From: Colivivens sp964452915 | GTDB lineage: Bacteria; Bacteroidota; Bacteroidia; Bacteroidales; Bacteroidaceae | Length of the DNA: 22,038 bases | Direction of reading: 5' to 3' | Assembly: GCA_964452915.1 (NCBI GenBank) | Contig: CAYVNW010000041.1 | Span: forward strand, 1 to 22,038 | Part shown: piece by piece, positions 8,057 to 15,830 of the stretch | How positions within the stretch are numbered: position 1 is the first letter of the stretch | Layout of the letters: each line of letters begins with the position of its first letter | Program-made: the position numbers and the translations under genes | Notes under the pieces: model-generated | Database searches by the model: none | What the model was told of the DNA's origin: nothing | Seen by the model: only the letters and a program-made list of their open reading frames with translations

Positions 8057-9685
8057 TTACATCATGCCTCCCATACCTTGTGCTCCAGCAGGCATTTCCG
8101 GCTTCTCTTCTTTCTTATCACATACCACACATTCTGTAGTAAGCAACATTCCAGCAATTGAAGCCGCATTCTCAAGAGCAACACGGGTAACCTTTGCAGG
8201 GTCGATTATACCGCTTTCACGAAGGTTTTCGTAAACATCCTTACGGGCATTGTAACCATAGTCACCTTTGCCGTTACGAACCTTCTCAACTACTACGCTG
8301 CTTTCAACACCGGCATTCTCAACAATCTGGCGCAGAGGTTCTTCGATTGCACGACGTATGATTGCGATACCAGTATTCTCATCGGCATTTTCTCCCTCCA
8401 GGCCTTCAAGTGCATCAATGGCACGGATCAGAGCGACACCGCCACCAACTACTGTTCCTTCTTCAATAGCGGCACGTGTTGCACAAAGTGCATCATCAAC
8501 ACGGTCTTTCTTTTCCTTCATCTCGACTTCTGATGCGGCACCTACATAAAGTACTGCTACACCCCCAGACAATTTGGCAAGACGCTCCTGAAGTTTCTCC
8601 TTATCGTAATCGGATGTTGTATTCTTGATCTCATTCTTGATCTGACTTACACGATCCTTAATGTTTTGCTTGTCACCCTTACCGCCAACAATTGTTGTGT
8701 TGTCTTTAGTAATAGTAACCTTCTCTGCACTACCCAGCATGTCAACCGTAGCTTCCTCAAGCTTTAAGCCTTTGTCCTCACTGATTACGACACCACCAGT
8801 AAGGATTGCTATATCTTCAAGCATTGCCTTGCGACGGTCTCCAAATCCAGGAGCCTTAACAGCACAAAGTTTTAATTGTGCACGCAGACGGTTGACAACC
8901 AATGTTGTCAGTGCCTCACTATCGATATCCTCGGCGATTACAAGCAGAGGACGACCTGTTTGTACGGCAGGTTCAAGAATTGGAAGGAATTCCTTAATAT
9001 TAGAAATCTTCTTTTCATAGATAAGAATGAGAGGATTCTCCATCTGGCATTCCATCTTTTCTGTATCGGTAACAAAATAAGGAGACAGATAACCACGGTC
9101 GAATTGCATACCTTCAACTACGCCAATTGTAGTGTCACGGCTCTTTGCCTCTTCAATAGTAATTACACCATCTTTACTTACCTTCTTCATAGCGTCAGCT
9201 ATCAACTTACCGATTTCCTGATCGTTGTTTGCGCTGACGGTAGCTACTTGTTCGATCTTATCGTAGTTATCGTTAACTTGCTCACTTTGTTCCTTGATAC
9301 TCTCAACAACTTTTGCAACAGCCTTGTCAATACCACGTTTCAAATCCATAGGATTTGCACCAGCAGCAACATTCTTCAAACCGGCATTGCAGATAGCCTG
9401 AGCCAATACAGTAGCAGTAGTTGTTCCATCACCAGCATCATCACCAGTCTTACTTGCAACACTCTTAACTAATTGGGCACCTGTATTCTGGAATGCATCA
9501 GCAAGTTCTATTTCCTTTGCTACTGTGACGCCATCCTTTGTAATCTGAGGGGCACCAAACTTCTTCTCAAGAATAACATTACGTCCCTTTGGACCAAGTG
9601 TTACCTTAACTGCATTAGCCAATGCATCCACACCTTTCTTTAGTTCTTTGCGTGCGTCTATATCAAATTTAAGTTCCTTAGCCAT
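8057..9685 (-). CDS. groL: Chaperonin GroEL (60 kDa)
   Basis: The 542-residue protein is the ATP-driven cytosolic folding chamber that works with GroES. It starts MAKELKFDIDARKELKKGV, carries the nucleotide-binding VTLGPKGRNV (28-37) and GDGTTTATVLAQ (85 onward), and has DDALCATRAAIEEG plus VVGGGVALIRA in the second equatorial part. It ends with the flexible Gly/Met tail GAQGMGGMM, slightly short compared with E. coli. Full length and intact. It follows groES on the same strand after 25 bp, the standard groESL operon. No CIRCE element (TTAGCACTC inverted repeat) is visible upstream of the operon, so HrcA control is not indicated. Transcription ends at the strong hairpin 21 nt past the stop codon. 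Confidence 0.99.
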   Translation of the reverse strand: MAKELKFDIDARKELKKGVDALANAVKVTLGPKGRNVILEKKFGAPQITKDGVTVAKEIELADAFQNTGAQLVKSVASKTGDDAGDGTTTATVLAQAICNAGLKNVAAGANPMDLKRGIDKAVAKVVESIKEQSEQVNDNYDKIEQVATVSANNDQEIGKLIADAMKKVSKDGVITIEEAKSRDTTIGVVEGMQFDRGYLSPYFVTDTEKMECQMENPLILIYEKKISNIKEFLPILEPAVQTGRPLLVIAEDIDSEALTTLVVNRLRAQLKLCAVKAPGFGDRRKAMLEDIAILTGGVVISEDKGLKLEEATVDMLGSAEKVTITKDNTTIVGGKGDKQNIKDRVSQIKNEIKNTTSDYDKEKLQERLAKLSGGVAVLYVGAASEVEMKEKKDRVDDALCATRAAIEEGTVVGGGVALIRAIDALEGLEGENADENTGIAIIRRAIEEPLRQIVENAGVESSVVVEKVRNGKGDYGYNARKDVYENLRESGIIDPAKVTRVALENAASIAGMLLTTECVVCDKKEEKPEMPAGAQGMGGMM

Positions 9686-9710
9686 AATTTTCTGATTTTA
9701 AATTAAATGT

Positions 9711-9983
9711 TTAACAAAGAATTGCAACAACGTCGGACTGACGCATAATAAGATATTTAGTACCTTCGTACTCGACCTCAGTGCCTGCATATTTGCCATA
9801 CAACACTTTATCGCCTACTTTCAATACCATTTCCTCATCTTTAGTGCCGTTTCCGACAGCTACTACCTCGCCCTGAAGGGGCTTTTCCTTTGCAGTATCA
9901 GGAATTATGATACCGCCAACAGTCTTTGTCTCTGCAGAAGCAGGAGCAATCAATACTCTGTCTGCTAATGGTTTAATACTCAT
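9711..9983 (-). CDS. groES: Co-chaperonin GroES (10 kDa)
   Basis: The 90-residue protein caps the GroEL chamber. It begins MSIKPLADRVLI, has the mobile loop ETKTVGGIIIPD (about 18-29) that contacts GroEL, and the conserved GEVVAVGNGTKDE, VLYGKYAGTEV and YLIMRQSDVVAIL segments. Length is typical for the family. It is the first gene of the groES-groL operon. The 189-bp gap to prmC holds its promoter, but I could not match a convincing TTTG/TAnnTTTG pair upstream. An imperfect inverted repeat at 10025-10043 lies 42-60 nt before the start codon and could be regulatory. Confidence 0.98.
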   Translation of the reverse strand: MSIKPLADRVLIAPASAETKTVGGIIIPDTAKEKPLQGEVVAVGNGTKDEEMVLKVGDKVLYGKYAGTEVEYEGTKYLIMRQSDVVAILC

Positions 9984-10152
9984 AATTGTTCTATTTTATA
10001 TGATTAATTTTTCTCAATTATTTTAATTACGAAAAACGCAATTCACTGTTAGGAGATGCAAACACCATGCCAAAGACGGTCTAATTATCACAACATTGAC
10101 ATGACGTTATGAAAATATGCCAGTTTGTCATGTGTCATTCAAAGATATTTTG

Positions 10153-10160
10153 TAATTTTG
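10153..10160 (+). promoter_or_regulatory. -7 box of putative prmC promoter
   Basis: TAATTTTG matches TAnnTTTG exactly and ends 12 nt before the prmC ATG at 10173. The only TTTG upstream (10124-10127) is 25 bp away, longer than the usual 19-21, so the -33 part is doubtful. If used, the mRNA leader would be only a few nucleotides. Confidence 0.5.
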
Positions 10161-10172
10161 CAGAGTAAAACT

Positions 10173-11030
10173 ATGGGCAAGCTATTTCATGACATAAACA
10201 GGCGACTGTTGAAAGTATACGAATGCAGAGAAGCAACAGCCGTCACGTTTCTCTTGTTTGAAAAGTCGGTTGGACTCTCAAAACTTAATGTACTTCTTGG
10301 GAAAGACGATGAACTGACGCCAGACGACAGAGAAGAGCTGATGCAGAAAGTAGAACGACTGTTACAGAACGAGCCAATACAATATGTCGTCGGTGAGGCG
10401 GAATTCTATGATTTGACATTCGTTGTAAATAACAACGTTCTGATTCCCCGTCCCGAAACAGAATGTCTTGTTGACGCTGTTGTACACTTCGTAACCACAA
10501 AAGCAGACCGCAGGTTAAATATACTTGATATAGGAAGTGGGAGTGGCTGCATTGCCTTGGCACTAAAGAAAACCATACCGGAAATTAATGTCACATCAAT
10601 TGATATATCTTCCAAGGCACTTGAAGTGGCACACATAAATGCAAGCAAGCTGTCGGCAAATGTTACATTTGAAAATGTTGACATCCTCAACGCAATCCCA
10701 CCCACCGACACATACGATGTCATCGTATCAAATCCACCATATATCCGTTATACAGAACGAGATGAAATGAGCCGGAACGTGTTGGATTATGAACCGCAAG
10801 AAGCACTCTTTGTTCCGAACGATAATCCATTGTTGTTTTATAAAGCCATTATAAAATATGCGACAGTGGCATTAAAGGACGGAGGAATGCTTGCATTCGA
10901 GATAAACAGACGTTATGGCAAAGAGGTGGCAAATGAGATGACAGGAAACGGACTTGCTGATGTAAATATAGGAAAAGACATGTATAACAACGATAGAATA
11001 GTTACGGGATGCTTGTTAAAAAACAAATGA
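10173..11030 (+). CDS. prmC: Release factor glutamine methyltransferase PrmC
   Basis: PrmC methylates the glutamine of the GGQ motif in release factors RF1 and RF2, using S-adenosylmethionine, and so supports translation termination. From the chosen ATG the protein has 285 residues, normal for the family. It has a helical N-terminal domain, then VLIPRPETE (89-97), the SAM-binding ILDIGSGSGCIALAL (117-131) and the catalytic NPPY (187-190) followed by IRYTERDEM. An in-frame TTG at 10125 would add 16 residues, but a promoter-like -7 box lies inside that extension and the added residues look unlike PrmC, so ATG 10173 is preferred. The stop codon overlaps the start of recX (ATGA), suggesting coupled translation. 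It heads the prmC-recX-comF-dusB group. Confidence 0.95.
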   Translation: MGKLFHDINRRLLKVYECREATAVTFLLFEKSVGLSKLNVLLGKDDELTPDDREELMQKVERLLQNEPIQYVVGEAEFYDLTFVVNNNVLIPRPETECLVDAVVHFVTTKADRRLNILDIGSGSGCIALALKKTIPEINVTSIDISSKALEVAHINASKLSANVTFENVDILNAIPPTDTYDVIVSNPPYIRYTERDEMSRNVLDYEPQEALFVPNDNPLLFYKAIIKYATVALKDGGMLAFEINRRYGKEVANEMTGNGLADVNIGKDMYNNDRIVTGCLLKNK

Positions 11031-11506
11031 CAGAAGAAAAAGCCCTCATAAATCTGGCAGCAAAATGTGCGACCACAGAATATTGCAAATCGGACATTAA
11101 GAGGATGATGGCAAAATGGGATCTTCCTGAGACTGTTCAGAATAGGATTTTGGAACGTTTACAGAAAGAAGACTACATAAATGAGAAACGATATGCCCAT
11201 GCATTTGTTCGTGACAAATTCAGATACAATCATTGGGGCCTACTGAAAATAGAACGTGAACTTAAGCTAAAGGGCATTGACCAAGATATTATAGATCACG
11301 CCAAAACTGAAATTTCACAAGATGCATATATGGCAGAACTTTGTAAGATAATCAACACGAAGAAGAAGACCATAAAAGGTGATTCTGATTTTGAGATAAA
11401 AGGTAAACTGTTCAGATTTGCAGTTTCGAGAGGTTTCAGTATTGATATTATAAATAAGGTGTTACACACCGATTTCAACGAAGATCGACCATTGGAGGAA
11501 ATATAA
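11027..11506 (+). CDS. recX: Regulatory protein RecX
   Basis: RecX binds RecA filaments and modulates recombination and the SOS response. The 159-residue protein is almost wholly helical, with the RecX pattern of three-helix repeats: LERLQKEDYINEKRYAHAFVRDK, then FRYNHWGLLKIERELKLKGI, and a C-terminal repeat ending SRGFSIDIINKVL. Its length fits the family. The ATG at 11027 overlaps the prmC stop codon by four bases; an in-frame upstream start at 11009 would lie inside prmC and add six residues, and the overlap start is preferred. recA is not adjacent here, which is common in Bacteroidetes. Sequence identity in RecX is generally low, so the call rests on the central motif and length. Confidence 0.88.
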   Translation: MTEEKALINLAAKCATTEYCKSDIKRMMAKWDLPETVQNRILERLQKEDYINEKRYAHAFVRDKFRYNHWGLLKIERELKLKGIDQDIIDHAKTEISQDAYMAELCKIINTKKKTIKGDSDFEIKGKLFRFAVSRGFSIDIINKVLHTDFNEDRPLEEI

Positions 11507-11541
11507 TAAAGAAAGGAAACAAAACTTCATAATACAACCAC

Positions 11542-12249
11542 ATGAGTATAAAGACGCTATCTTCCGACGTATTTGACTTTCTGTTTCCACGCTATTGCCC
11601 TGTATGTGGAGAACGACTTGCAAAGACAGAATCGAGAATCTGTCTGAACTGCTTGTGCAACTTGCCAAAAACCAACGCATATCTCATGAAGGATAATCCG
11701 ATTGAAAAATTATTCTGGACATTCATACCCATTGAACGGGCGACATCATTCTTCTTTTACGAATCAATAGAATCGCATCTGTCAATATACCAAACAAAAT
11801 ATTTCTGCAATCCTGAAGTGGGTGAGGAAATGGCTGAAATAATGGCAAACGAAGCAAGTGAGGAAGATTTTTTCAAGGGAATAGACTTTATTACACCGGT
11901 TCCACTGCATTGGAAACGAAAGATGAAACGAGGATATAATCAAAGCTATTATATAGCACGTGGAATAAGCAAGGCTACCGGATTGCCCGTAGTCAACGGA
12001 ATAATAAAACGTATCATGAATAATTCAACTCAAACGCGCAAGGGGATTGATGACAGGAAGACAAACGTAGAAGGTATATTCAAACTTGTCAAACCAGAAT
12101 TGGCGCATGGCAAGCACATACTTCTCGTGGACGACGTGATAACCACTGGATCAACCATTATTTCGTGTGGAAAAGAACTGGCAAAAGCAGGAGATGTAAA
12201 ATTTTCTGTTATCAGTTTGGGATATGCCGGCAGGCGTTTTATTGTATGA
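11542..12249 (+). CDS. comF: ComF-family phosphoribosyltransferase
   Basis: The 235-residue protein has the ComF layout. An N-terminal zinc finger has Cys19, Cys22, Cys34 and Cys37 (YCPVCGE and CLNCLCNLP). A type I phosphoribosyltransferase domain follows, with the PRPP loop HILLVDDVITTGSTI (about 192-206), TPVPLHWKRKMKRGYNQS, and the NSTQTRKGIDDRKTNVEGIF stretch conserved in the family. In naturally competent bacteria ComF helps take up or process transforming single-stranded DNA; in others its job is not settled. It follows recX by 35 bp and precedes dusB by 37 bp on the same strand, probably in one transcript. Family is secure; involvement in competence in this organism is inference. Confidence 0.92.
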   Translation: MSIKTLSSDVFDFLFPRYCPVCGERLAKTESRICLNCLCNLPKTNAYLMKDNPIEKLFWTFIPIERATSFFFYESIESHLSIYQTKYFCNPEVGEEMAEIMANEASEEDFFKGIDFITPVPLHWKRKMKRGYNQSYYIARGISKATGLPVVNGIIKRIMNNSTQTRKGIDDRKTNVEGIFKLVKPELAHGKHILLVDDVITTGSTIISCGKELAKAGDVKFSVISLGYAGRRFIV

Positions 12250-12286
12250 TTATGAGTTGATTTGATCGACAAAAACTAAAGGAACT

Positions 12287-13273
12287 ATGAAGATTGGTAA
12301 TATAGAATTTGGATACCGGCCTGTTTTCCTTGCTCCAATGGAGGATGTGACCGACCAAGCGTTTCGATTGCTTTGCAAAGAGTTTGGTGCATCGATGGTG
12401 TTTTCAGAATTTGTAAGCTCAGACGCACTGGTACGTTCTGTTAACAGGTCATTGCAGAAAGTTGAGGTGAGCGATAAAGAGCGTCCCGTTGCCGTGCAGA
12501 TATATGGACGCGATGTGGCCAGTATGGTAGAATCAGCAAAGATCATCGAAAGCATGTCACACCCAGACGTGATTGATTTGAATTTCGGCTGTCCGGTAAA
12601 GAAAGTAGCAGGAAAAGGAGCTGGTGCCGGTATGCTGAAAAATATTCCACTAATGTTGGAAATAACGAAAGCAGTTGTCAATGCGGTAAAAACGCCAGTA
12701 ACAGTGAAAACGAGGTTGGGCTGGGATAACGATACAAAGATAATAGTAGACTTGGCTGAGCAACTGCAAGATTGCGGCATAAAAGCAATTACTATCCATG
12801 GAAGAACCCGAAGTCAAATGTACTCCGGCGAAGCCGACTGGACTCTGATTGGCAGTGTAAAGAATAACCCAAGAATGCATATTCCAATCATAGGAAATGG
12901 GGACGTGAAAACACCGGAGCGTGCCAAGGAGTGTTTCGACAAATATGGAATTGACGCTGTAATGATCGGCAGAGCGACATTTGGCTGCCCATGGATTTTT
13001 AAAGAAGTCCGCCACTATTTAGATACCGGTGAGAAATTAGAACTTTCGAACAAATGGAAACTCGATGTGCTGCGAAGGGAAATCAATGACAGCATTGCCC
13101 ACAGCACGAAGGGGGAACTAAGCGGCATACTGCATGTAAGACGCCATCTCGCAGCCTCTCCGTTATTCAAAGGAATTCCTAATTTCCGAGAAATCCGCAT
13201 TAAGATGCTTAGGGCAGAGAAAAGAGAAGATTTGTTCTCTATTCTAGATGAAATAGAATCTATCATCTGCTAA
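12287..13273 (+). CDS. dusB: tRNA-dihydrouridine synthase (DusB type)
   Basis: Dus enzymes use FMN and NADPH to reduce specific uridines in tRNA D-loops. The 328-residue TIM-barrel protein starts with VFLAPMEDVTDQAFR (13-27), has NFGCPVKKVAGKGAGAGML with the catalytic Cys102, then ITIHGRTRSQMYSGEADW, IIGNGDV and MIGRATFGCPWIF, which hold flavin-phosphate contacts. The length and the combination of GCPVKKV with GRTR..Y.G.ADW fit the DusB branch. The next clear promoter is in the gap to pyrE, so dusB is probably the last gene of the prmC group. No terminator hairpin is evident after it. Confidence 0.94.
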   Translation: MKIGNIEFGYRPVFLAPMEDVTDQAFRLLCKEFGASMVFSEFVSSDALVRSVNRSLQKVEVSDKERPVAVQIYGRDVASMVESAKIIESMSHPDVIDLNFGCPVKKVAGKGAGAGMLKNIPLMLEITKAVVNAVKTPVTVKTRLGWDNDTKIIVDLAEQLQDCGIKAITIHGRTRSQMYSGEADWTLIGSVKNNPRMHIPIIGNGDVKTPERAKECFDKYGIDAVMIGRATFGCPWIFKEVRHYLDTGEKLELSNKWKLDVLRREINDSIAHSTKGELSGILHVRRHLAASPLFKGIPNFREIRIKMLRAEKREDLFSILDEIESIIC

Positions 13274-13288
13274 ATAACGATTATTTCC

Positions 13289-13319
13289 TTTGTTGTTCAG
13301 CGGATTTACATTATCTTTG
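13289..13319 (+). promoter_or_regulatory. Putative pyrE operon promoter (sigma-ABfr type)
   Basis: TTTG at 13289-13292 is followed after exactly 19 bp by TATCTTTG at 13312-13319, a perfect match to the Bacteroidetes consensus. It lies 28 nt before the pyrE ATG and is the only clear promoter before the genes reaching to 21161. Confidence 0.8.
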
Positions 13320-13347
13320 CAAGCAAAACATATAAAACAAGTTAGTC

Positions 13348-13980
13348 ATGAACTCATTGGAAAATCTATTCGCAAGTAAGTTGCTTGAGGTAAAAGCAAT
13401 AAAGTTGCAGCCAAACGACCCATTTACGTGGGCATCAGGCTGGAAGTCTCCATTTTATTGTGATAACCGTAAAACGCTTTCCTTTCCGGATCTGCGCACT
13501 TTTGTTAAAACCGAGCTGACTCGCGTTGTAATGGAGCAATTCCCTCAAGCAAATTACGTGGCAGGGGTAGCAACAGGTGCTATAGCACAAGGAGCTCTTG
13601 TCGCTGATGCATTAAACCTTCCATTTGTGTATGTACGGTCAAAACCCAAAGACCATGGACTGGAAAACTTAATAGAAGGGGAACTCAAGAAAGGAGCAAA
13701 AGTGGTTGTTGTCGAGGATTTAATATCAACAGGCGGAAGCAGCCTCAAAGCAGTTGCAGCACTCAGAAACGCAGGTACTGAAGTAATCGGCATGGTAGCC
13801 TCGTACACATACGGCTTTGATGTAGCAAAAAAAGCATTTGATGAGGCGGGCGTGAAATTAGTAACGCTTACAAACTATGAAGCAGTAGTAGACACCGCAT
13901 TAAACACAGGCTACATTACTCCGGAACAAATTCCAGCACTACATGAGTGGAGGAGCGACCCTGCAAATTGGAAGAAATAA
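13348..13980 (+). CDS. pyrE: Orotate phosphoribosyltransferase PyrE
   Basis: PyrE joins orotate to PRPP to make orotidine 5'-phosphate in de novo pyrimidine synthesis in the cytoplasm. The 210-residue protein is normal in length. It carries FTWASGWKSPFYCDNRKTLSFP (about 26-47, orotate-side residues), GVATGAIAQGALVADAL, VRSKPKDHGLENLIEG (flexible catalytic loop with Lys99, Lys101 and His103) and the PRPP-binding VVVVEDLISTGGSSL (about 119-133). It follows a strong consensus promoter and heads a long same-strand gene run. The next gene starts 46 bp later. Confidence 0.98.
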   Translation: MNSLENLFASKLLEVKAIKLQPNDPFTWASGWKSPFYCDNRKTLSFPDLRTFVKTELTRVVMEQFPQANYVAGVATGAIAQGALVADALNLPFVYVRSKPKDHGLENLIEGELKKGAKVVVVEDLISTGGSSLKAVAALRNAGTEVIGMVASYTYGFDVAKKAFDEAGVKLVTLTNYEAVVDTALNTGYITPEQIPALHEWRSDPANWKK

Positions 13981-14026
13981 CTTGATAATTATAAAGACTT
14001 GTAACTAATAACCAAACCTCAAAGAT

Positions 14027-14497
14027 ATGAAAGTAGAAAGTGGAGTTAAAACAGTAAACTACTCTCAGGAGTCAGTATATGCAAAGATTGCCGACCTAAA
14101 CAATATGGCAGGAATAAGAGACAGGTTTAATGATCCAAAAATGCAAGAACGTATTAAAGGAAATTTTCCTGAAGACAAAATCAATAATGTTCGGAAAACA
14201 TTAGACACCATGACACTTGATGCTGATTCAGTAAGCATAGATATACATCCTGTTGGCAATATTTCCATACAAATCATTGACCGCGAGCCACCAAAAGCCA
14301 TAAAATTTATATCAACAAACTCTCCGGTCAAGTTCACAATGTGGATACAATTACTTCCGGCAGGCGACACTACTTGTTTGATGAAAATAACAATCGAAAC
14401 AAACGTAACCCCATTTCTCAGAGGCATGATAGAAAAGCCATTGAGAGAAGGAGTAGATAAATTAGCAGACCTGCTTTCAACATTGCCTTATGAGTAA
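14027..14497 (+). CDS. SRPBCC-fold protein of unknown function
   Basis: The 156-residue protein shows the START/SRPBCC pattern: an early strand (SGVKTVNYS), helix (ESVYAKIADLNNMAGIRDRF), a run of strands (SVSIDIHP, ISIQIIDREPPKAIKFIS, FTMWIQLLP, TTCLMKITIETNVTP) and a long C-terminal helix (MIEKPLREGVDKLADLLSTL). Such folds form a hydrophobic pocket for lipids or small molecules, but the ligand is unknown. There is no signal peptide, so it is probably cytosolic. I recall this gene type between pyrE and argH in other Bacteroidales, which would suggest a conserved though undefined role. Its last 8 bp overlap the argH start, implying coupled translation. Confidence 0.8.
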   Translation: MKVESGVKTVNYSQESVYAKIADLNNMAGIRDRFNDPKMQERIKGNFPEDKINNVRKTLDTMTLDADSVSIDIHPVGNISIQIIDREPPKAIKFISTNSPVKFTMWIQLLPAGDTTCLMKITIETNVTPFLRGMIEKPLREGVDKLADLLSTLPYE

Positions 14498-15830
14498 AGA
14501 CAAATTGTGGACGAAGAACGTCCAAATGACCGAAGAAATTGAGAAATTCACAATCGGGAAAGACCGTGATATAGATTTGTACCTCGCAAAGTATGATGTA
14601 TTGGGATCCATCGCACACATTACCATGCTTGAATCCATTGGACTACTGACCAAGGATGAACTTGAAAAGCTATTAGTTGAATTAAAAGCTATATATAAAC
14701 TGGCAGCAGACGGAAAGTTCGTCATTGAAGATGGAGTTGAGGATGTCCACTCACAAGTGGAACTCATGCTTACAAGAAAATTAGGTGACATAGGCAAGAA
14801 AATTCACTCAGGACGTTCACGCAATGATCAGGTGTTGGTTGATTTGAAACTCTTTATACGCGATAAGCTGCACGAGTTGGTAGATCTCGTAGAGATACTT
14901 TTCAATGAACTCATCGCAAAAAGCGAAGAATATAAAAATATCCTTATGCCAGGATACACCCATTTACAGGTAGCAATGCCGTCATCATTCGGTTTATGGT
15001 TCGGAGCGTATGCAGAGAGTTTGGTTGACGACATGCAATACTTACTTGCTGCATGGAAAATCACCAACCGCAACCCATTGGGATCTGCGGCTGGTTACGG
15101 AAGTTCATTTCCCCTTAACCGTCAAATGACAACAGACCTTTTGGGGTTTGACTCGATGGACTACAATGTGGTCTATGCACAGATGGGCCGTGGAAAAGTA
15201 GAGCGCAATGTTGCATTCTCTATGGCAACGGTAGCTGGAACCCTTGCGAAACTGGCATTCGATGCATGTTTGTTCAACAGCCAAAACTTTGGATTCATAA
15301 AACTGCCTGATGAGTGTACGACGGGATCCAGCATAATGCCGCACAAAAAGAATCCGGATGTGTTTGAACTGACAAGAGCCAAATGCAATAAGATACAAGC
15401 TCTACCACAAACAATCATGATGATAATGAACAATTTACCAAGCGGATATTTCCGTGACCTGCAAATCATAAAGGAAGTATTCTTGCCATCATTCGATGAA
15501 TTACGAGACTGCTTGAACATGTCAGCATACATTATAAACCGAATGAAAGTAAATGATCATATCTTAGACAACCCGATTTACGACAATATGTTCAGTGTGG
15601 AAGAGGTAAACCGCTTGGCAAACAACGGCATGCCTTTCAGAGATGCTTACAAGAAAGTGGGTCTTGATATTGAGGCAGGCAAATTCACGCCCAACAAGAA
15701 CATTCATCACACTCATGAAGGTAGCATAGGTAATTTGTGCAACGACAAAATCACAGACCTAATGCATAAAACGATCGATGAATTCGACTTTAAACACGTA
15801 GACGATGCAATACAGGCGCTGTGGCAATAG
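14490..15830 (+). CDS. argH: Argininosuccinate lyase ArgH
   Basis: ArgH splits argininosuccinate into arginine and fumarate, the last step of arginine synthesis. The 446-residue protein belongs to the aspartase/fumarase superfamily. It begins MSKDKLWTKN, contains EDVHSQVE and KIHSGRSRNDQV in the first conserved region, MPGYTHLQVAMP with the general-acid/base region THLQ, and the signature GSSIMPHKKNPD (279-290), where Ser281 is the expected catalytic serine. Length is typical. The start overlaps the SRPBCC gene by 8 bp and the end overlaps the aldo/keto reductase gene by 26 bp in a different frame, so this block is tightly coupled. Confidence 0.98.
   Translation: MSKDKLWTKNVQMTEEIEKFTIGKDRDIDLYLAKYDVLGSIAHITMLESIGLLTKDELEKLLVELKAIYKLAADGKFVIEDGVEDVHSQVELMLTRKLGDIGKKIHSGRSRNDQVLVDLKLFIRDKLHELVDLVEILFNELIAKSEEYKNILMPGYTHLQVAMPSSFGLWFGAYAESLVDDMQYLLAAWKITNRNPLGSAAGYGSSFPLNRQMTTDLLGFDSMDYNVVYAQMGRGKVERNVAFSMATVAGTLAKLAFDACLFNSQNFGFIKLPDECTTGSSIMPHKKNPDVFELTRAKCNKIQALPQTIMMIMNNLPSGYFRDLQIIKEVFLPSFDELRDCLNMSAYIINRMKVNDHILDNPIYDNMFSVEEVNRLANNGMPFRDAYKKVGLDIEAGKFTPNKNIHHTHEGSIGNLCNDKITDLMHKTIDEFDFKHVDDAIQALWQ

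Noticed and set aside
8876..9472. Plus-strand 198-codon open frame antisense to groL
   Set aside because: It is the mirror of a highly conserved gene, and its translation shows low-complexity residues without a family pattern.
9984..10124. CIRCE element or standard promoter for groES
   Set aside because: I found no TTAGCACTC inverted repeat and no TTTG/TAnnTTTG pair at proper spacing on the minus strand.
10125..10172. Longer prmC from a TTG start
   Set aside because: The added 16 residues are not PrmC-like, and an exact promoter -7 box lies inside them.
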